Assembly: GCA_013331015.1 (NCBI GenBank)
Contig: DUHF01000257.1
Location: 3,753-11,665, forward strand
Source of the DNA: Methanoregula sp.
GTDB taxonomy: Archaea; Halobacteriota; Methanomicrobia; Methanomicrobiales; Methanospirillaceae
DNA: 7,913 nt
Reading direction: 5' to 3'
Shown: positions 6,092 to 7,913 of the stretch, in pieces
Layout of the letters: each line of letters starts with the position of its first letter
Numbering within the stretch: position 1 is the stretch's first letter
Translations under genes and position numbers: made by a program
The notes under the pieces: model-generated
Told to the model about the DNA's origin: nothing
Seen by the model: the letters and a program-made list of their open reading frames with translations, nothing else
The model's database searches: none

Positions 6092-7334
6092 CGCCGCTGC
6101 CCTTCCTGCCCCGGGCAAGATACCAGTATGCCCCGGCCCCGAAAAGGGCGATCACGATGAGGGCGGCGATGAAGAGGGCAAGCGAGTTTGTGCCGTGCAC
6201 GGCCATCTGCAGCAACTCGGTGCGGGACTGGACCCCGTAATCGTCCTCGTACTGGACGGTGAGATTGTACCGGTACTCGCCGGGATCGCCTGCCCGGAAG
6301 ATGAAGACGGCCGGCGCATCATTGTCGGGTTCGATCCGGCCGATGAACGCGTCTTTGGTGCCGCTCACGGGAAGGTCGATGCCCGCCCGGACGGAGTTGG
6401 CATTGTCGGTCCCGGTGTTCTCGAGCCGGATGATGAGCGTGACCGTGTCGCCGCTCTTAACCTGTACCGGGTCAGAGGACAGGGACGCGATGCCGATCCG
6501 TGCCCTGCCTTTGACGTGAATCACGAGGGTCTCATCCTGCGTGGTGGTGGTCCCGTCAGGGCTTACGTACGTGATGGAGAGGCAGACACGGTTGATGCCA
6601 ATAGGGGTGTTCTTGTCGGTTGCAAAGATCATGTCGACGGTGGCGTTCGCTCCTTTCTCCATACTCCCGACATGGAAGATGCTTGGCGTCTTCTGGGTGA
6701 TGGTCGGGCTCGAGCAGTTGACCGCAACGGTCACCAGATCGGCGCGGGAGAGACCATCGTTCCTGAGCACGACATGGGCGTACGCGTCCTCGCCCGGGTT
6801 TATGCCTTCCGGCACGGTCTTGATAGCAGTGAGGGCCGGTTTCTTGACAAGGGCTATCTGGGTGTTGACGTTGACCGGGATCGGCTGGCGGACGCTCTGG
6901 CCACCCGTGACATCGATCCAGATCTCGGGGAAGTAGATGCCGTCCTGCTTTGGTGCGCGAATGAGGAAGGTGATCGGGATCGACTGGCCGGGCCCGATCG
7001 CTCCGATCCGCTTGTAGTTGCCGGAGATGACCTCCACGTCCCGTGATACGATCTGGACACTCTCGATATTGACGCTGATGTCGGTGCTCCGGACACTCTC
7101 AAAGGCGCCACCGGTCTGGATGCCGGTTCCCTGCTGGACGCTGGCCATCCCGGCAGTGTTCCGGATGATCGCGGTGATCGTGCCGACATCGCCCGGCTGG
7201 AGGACGGAGGGCGTGATGGTGTAGTCCGCCACCATGACGGTCGGGCTCTCGGCACCGGCAGGAACCACGCAGAGGAAGAGGAGGAGGAATACAAGAAGGG
7301 GGCGATACGGGATCATGGTTGAGGGGCTCCGCAT
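6084..7334 (-). CDS. Secreted, C-terminally anchored CARDB / S-layer-like protein (COG1361 type)
   Basis: A 416-residue exported protein. Residues 1-29 form a signal peptide ending AGA-ES. The body consists of about three Ig-like (CARDB-type) repeats near 35-155, 160-275 and 278-380, each with the LQPGD / INPGE / VKSGD turn followed by a strand and RNT/RND/ENT. A helix at about 384-406 and a short RGRKGSGDA tail anchor it with the body outside. N-glycosylation sequons occur at N206, N230 and N357. Two ATGs are close: 7334 and 7316. The first is preferred because TATA-like TTATC words lie about 21-28 bases upstream, but 7316 also leaves a full signal peptide. A longer open frame extends to 7511 and is not credible as protein. 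First gene of the operon, overlapping the permease by eight bases; probably its outer partner, comparable in position to MacA. No enzymatic residues are visible. Confidence 0.87.
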   Translation of the reverse strand: MRSPSTMIPYRPLLVFLLLFLCVVPAGAESPTVMVADYTITPSVLQPGDVGTITAIIRNTAGMASVQQGTGIQTGGAFESVRSTDISVNIESVQIVSRDVEVISGNYKRIGAIGPGQSIPITFLIRAPKQDGIYFPEIWIDVTGGQSVRQPIPVNVNTQIALVKKPALTAIKTVPEGINPGEDAYAHVVLRNDGLSRADLVTVAVNCSSPTITQKTPSIFHVGSMEKGANATVDMIFATDKNTPIGINRVCLSITYVSPDGTTTTQDETLVIHVKGRARIGIASLSSDPVQVKSGDTVTLIIRLENTGTDNANSVRAGIDLPVSGTKDAFIGRIEPDNDAPAVFIFRAGDPGEYRYNLTVQYEDDYGVQSRTELLQMAVHGTNSLALFIAALIVIALFGAGAYWYLARGRKGSGDA

Positions 7335-7352
7335 AAATCCATCTGTGAACGG

Positions 7353-7365
7353 GATAAGAGATAAG
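7353..7365 (-). promoter_or_regulatory. Candidate promoter of the ABC transporter operon
   Basis: On the minus strand two CTTATC words stand seven bases apart, at 7365-7360 and 7358-7353. The first is centred about 28 bases before the ATG at 7334, so transcription could begin within a few bases of the start codon. The match to an archaeal TATA box is only fair. Confidence 0.35.
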
Positions 7366-7385
7366 GATTGTGACGGTGCCAAAAG

Positions 7386-7574
7386 ACCGGATCTTCTCCG
7401 GTTGTCCTCCCCGGACCGGCAAGAGCCGGGACCGCCCGGGGTTGTACCGGGTACCCTCGCCGTATCATCCGCACACGGAGAGGACCCGGCTCGTGGCGGA
7501 CGATACGGCACCCGGTGATTTGTGGGGCAAAAGGGGCAGCACCGGTTTCCGGCACGGGTGCAAATCCTGCCGGT
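7386..7574. ncRNA. Highly structured intergenic block, candidate noncoding RNA or regulatory element
   Basis: Nearly every base of this 190-base stretch lies in or between inverted repeats. ACCGGA/TCCGGT (7386-7391, 7397-7402) has a five-base loop. CCCCGG/CCGGGG (7409-7414, 7436-7441) encloses CCGGC-AAGA-GCCGG (7416-7429). The large stem is at 7446-7516. GGCA/TGCC with GCACC/GGTGC falls within 7535-7571. Minus-strand T4 (7384-7381) follows the first hairpin, and plus-strand T4 (7574-7577) follows the last, so neither strand is excluded. I looked for SRP RNA, RNase P RNA and tRNA signatures and found none. It could be a small RNA, a cis element of either divergent gene, or a mobile repeat. Confidence 0.35.
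7446..7516. repeat. Long near-perfect inverted repeat, about 24 bp of stem
   Basis: ACCGGGT (7446-7452) pairs with ACCCGGT (7510-7516). After a six-base bulge, the 14 bases at 7459-7472 pair with 7496-7509 with one mismatch, at A7467 and C7501. After a one-base bulge, CACG (7474-7477) pairs with CGTG (7492-7495). A 14-base apical loop remains. This is the strongest fold in the window and far exceeds what is expected by chance even in GC-rich DNA. Confidence 0.8.
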
Positions 7575-7580
7575 TTTATC
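7574..7580 (+). promoter_or_regulatory. TATA box for the rightward membrane-protein gene
   Basis: TTTTATC is centred 29 bases before the ATG at 7606. This spacing predicts a nearly leaderless message, in agreement with the lack of a ribosome binding site before that ATG. Confidence 0.5.
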
Positions 7581-7605
7581 TCATGACAGGTCAAAACCCC
7601 GGGGC

Positions 7606-7913
7606 ATGGTGAAATTCAACTGGGAGACAAAGCTTGCAATCGTCCTTGTGGCGATGAGCCTTTGCATCTATGCCTGCAAGTTCCTTGTCCTGAAAAACCC
7701 GGGCGACACAGCGAACTACATCTTCAATGCCCTCGGATTTTTGCCGATCAATGTCCTTCTCGTGACCGTCGTGCTCAACAAGCTGCTGGTGATGCGTTCA
7801 CGGAGTGAACGGATGCAGAAGATCAACATGGTGATCGGTACGTTCTTCTCCGAAGTCGGAAACGACCTGATAAAAACCATTGCAAAAGGCGATCCCGAAA
7901 TCGCCCGGCTGCA
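7606..7913 (+). CDS. Membrane protein of unknown function, N-terminal part
   Basis: The frame is open from the ATG at 7606 to the window edge, giving 102 complete codons. Two hydrophobic helices lie at about residues 8-29 and 39-62. A basic stretch follows the second (VMRSRSERMQK), and then a soluble segment begins with GTFFSEVGNDL at about 78-88. The basic residues after the second helix suggest that the remainder is cytoplasmic, with both termini inside. I do not recognise a named family with confidence. Codon use, with many ATC, GTC and CTC codons, is that of the neighbouring genes, supporting a real gene. It is divergent from the ABC operon, sharing the structured intergenic block, so common regulation is possible but not shown. 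Confidence 0.75.
   Translation, partial: MVKFNWETKLAIVLVAMSLCIYACKFLVLKNPGDTANYIFNALGFLPINVLLVTVVLNKLLVMRSRSERMQKINMVIGTFFSEVGNDLIKTIAKGDPEIARL

Noticed and set aside
5922..7046. Plus-strand frame of 374 codons opposite the operon
   Set aside because: It is antisense to the permease and Ig-like protein genes, both supported by signal peptide, helices and family motifs; the length is a by-product of high GC.
7335..7511. N-terminal extension of the Ig-like protein gene up to 7511
   Set aside because: The extension would place about 60 polar residues before a typical signal peptide and is translated from the inverted-repeat block.
7386..7574. SRP RNA or RNase P RNA as identity of the structured block
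   Set aside because: The conserved helix 8 GGAAGGAAGCAG-type sequence and the RNase P GAGGAAAGTC-type core are absent on both strands.
7505..7580. tRNA-like 3' half: CGGGTGCAAATCCTG resembles a T-arm
   Set aside because: The loop has G instead of the invariant T at position 55, the stem has a mismatch and a wobble, and no matching acceptor 5' strand or anticodon arm exists upstream.
1..7913. CRISPR array or insertion sequence
   Set aside because: No regularly spaced direct repeats of 25-40 bases and no transposase or integrase motifs were seen.

Overview
The window looks like chromosomal DNA of a methanogenic archaeon, most likely a member of the Methanomicrobiales (Methanoregula-like). This rests on the mix of GC-rich coding with AT-rich, oligo-T-studded intergenic DNA, promoters with archaeal-style TATA boxes close to start codons, and a secreted Ig-like/S-layer-like protein encoded with a MacB-type ABC transporter. 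The placement is an inference from style, with no marker gene to prove it.

Layout. (1) 6-887 (+): a beta-class DNA methyltransferase, visibly less GC-rich than the right half and without a visible restriction partner. (2) 888-1919: about 1 kb with no convincing conventional gene. It holds seven oligo-T tracts of 5-8 T, several small hairpins and two palindromes, and possibly a 15-codon hydrophobic peptide. (3) 1920-2594 (-): a stand-alone histidine phosphatase. (4) 2595-2904: divergent promoter region. (5) 2905-4053 (+): a multi-pass acyltransferase-3 family membrane enzyme. (6) 4054-4194: convergent intergenic region with a strong hairpin followed by a T run that ends the leftward operon. 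(7) 7334-4195 (-): a tight three-gene operon in the order secreted, C-terminally anchored CARDB/S-layer-like protein, FtsX/MacB-type permease, LolD/MacB-type ATPase. (8) 7335-7605: a divergent intergenic region rich in inverted repeats, including a long near-perfect stem. (9) 7606-end (+): start of a two-TM membrane protein of unknown function, cut by the window edge.

How they work together. The operon is the clearest functional unit. The ATPase and permease would form a type VII (MacB/LolCDE-class) ABC complex, and the anchored Ig-like protein would be its outward-facing partner, a position comparable to MacA in bacteria. The other genes look like independent units. The most interesting unexplained signals are the highly structured block at 7386-7574 and the T-tract-rich gene desert at 888-1919.
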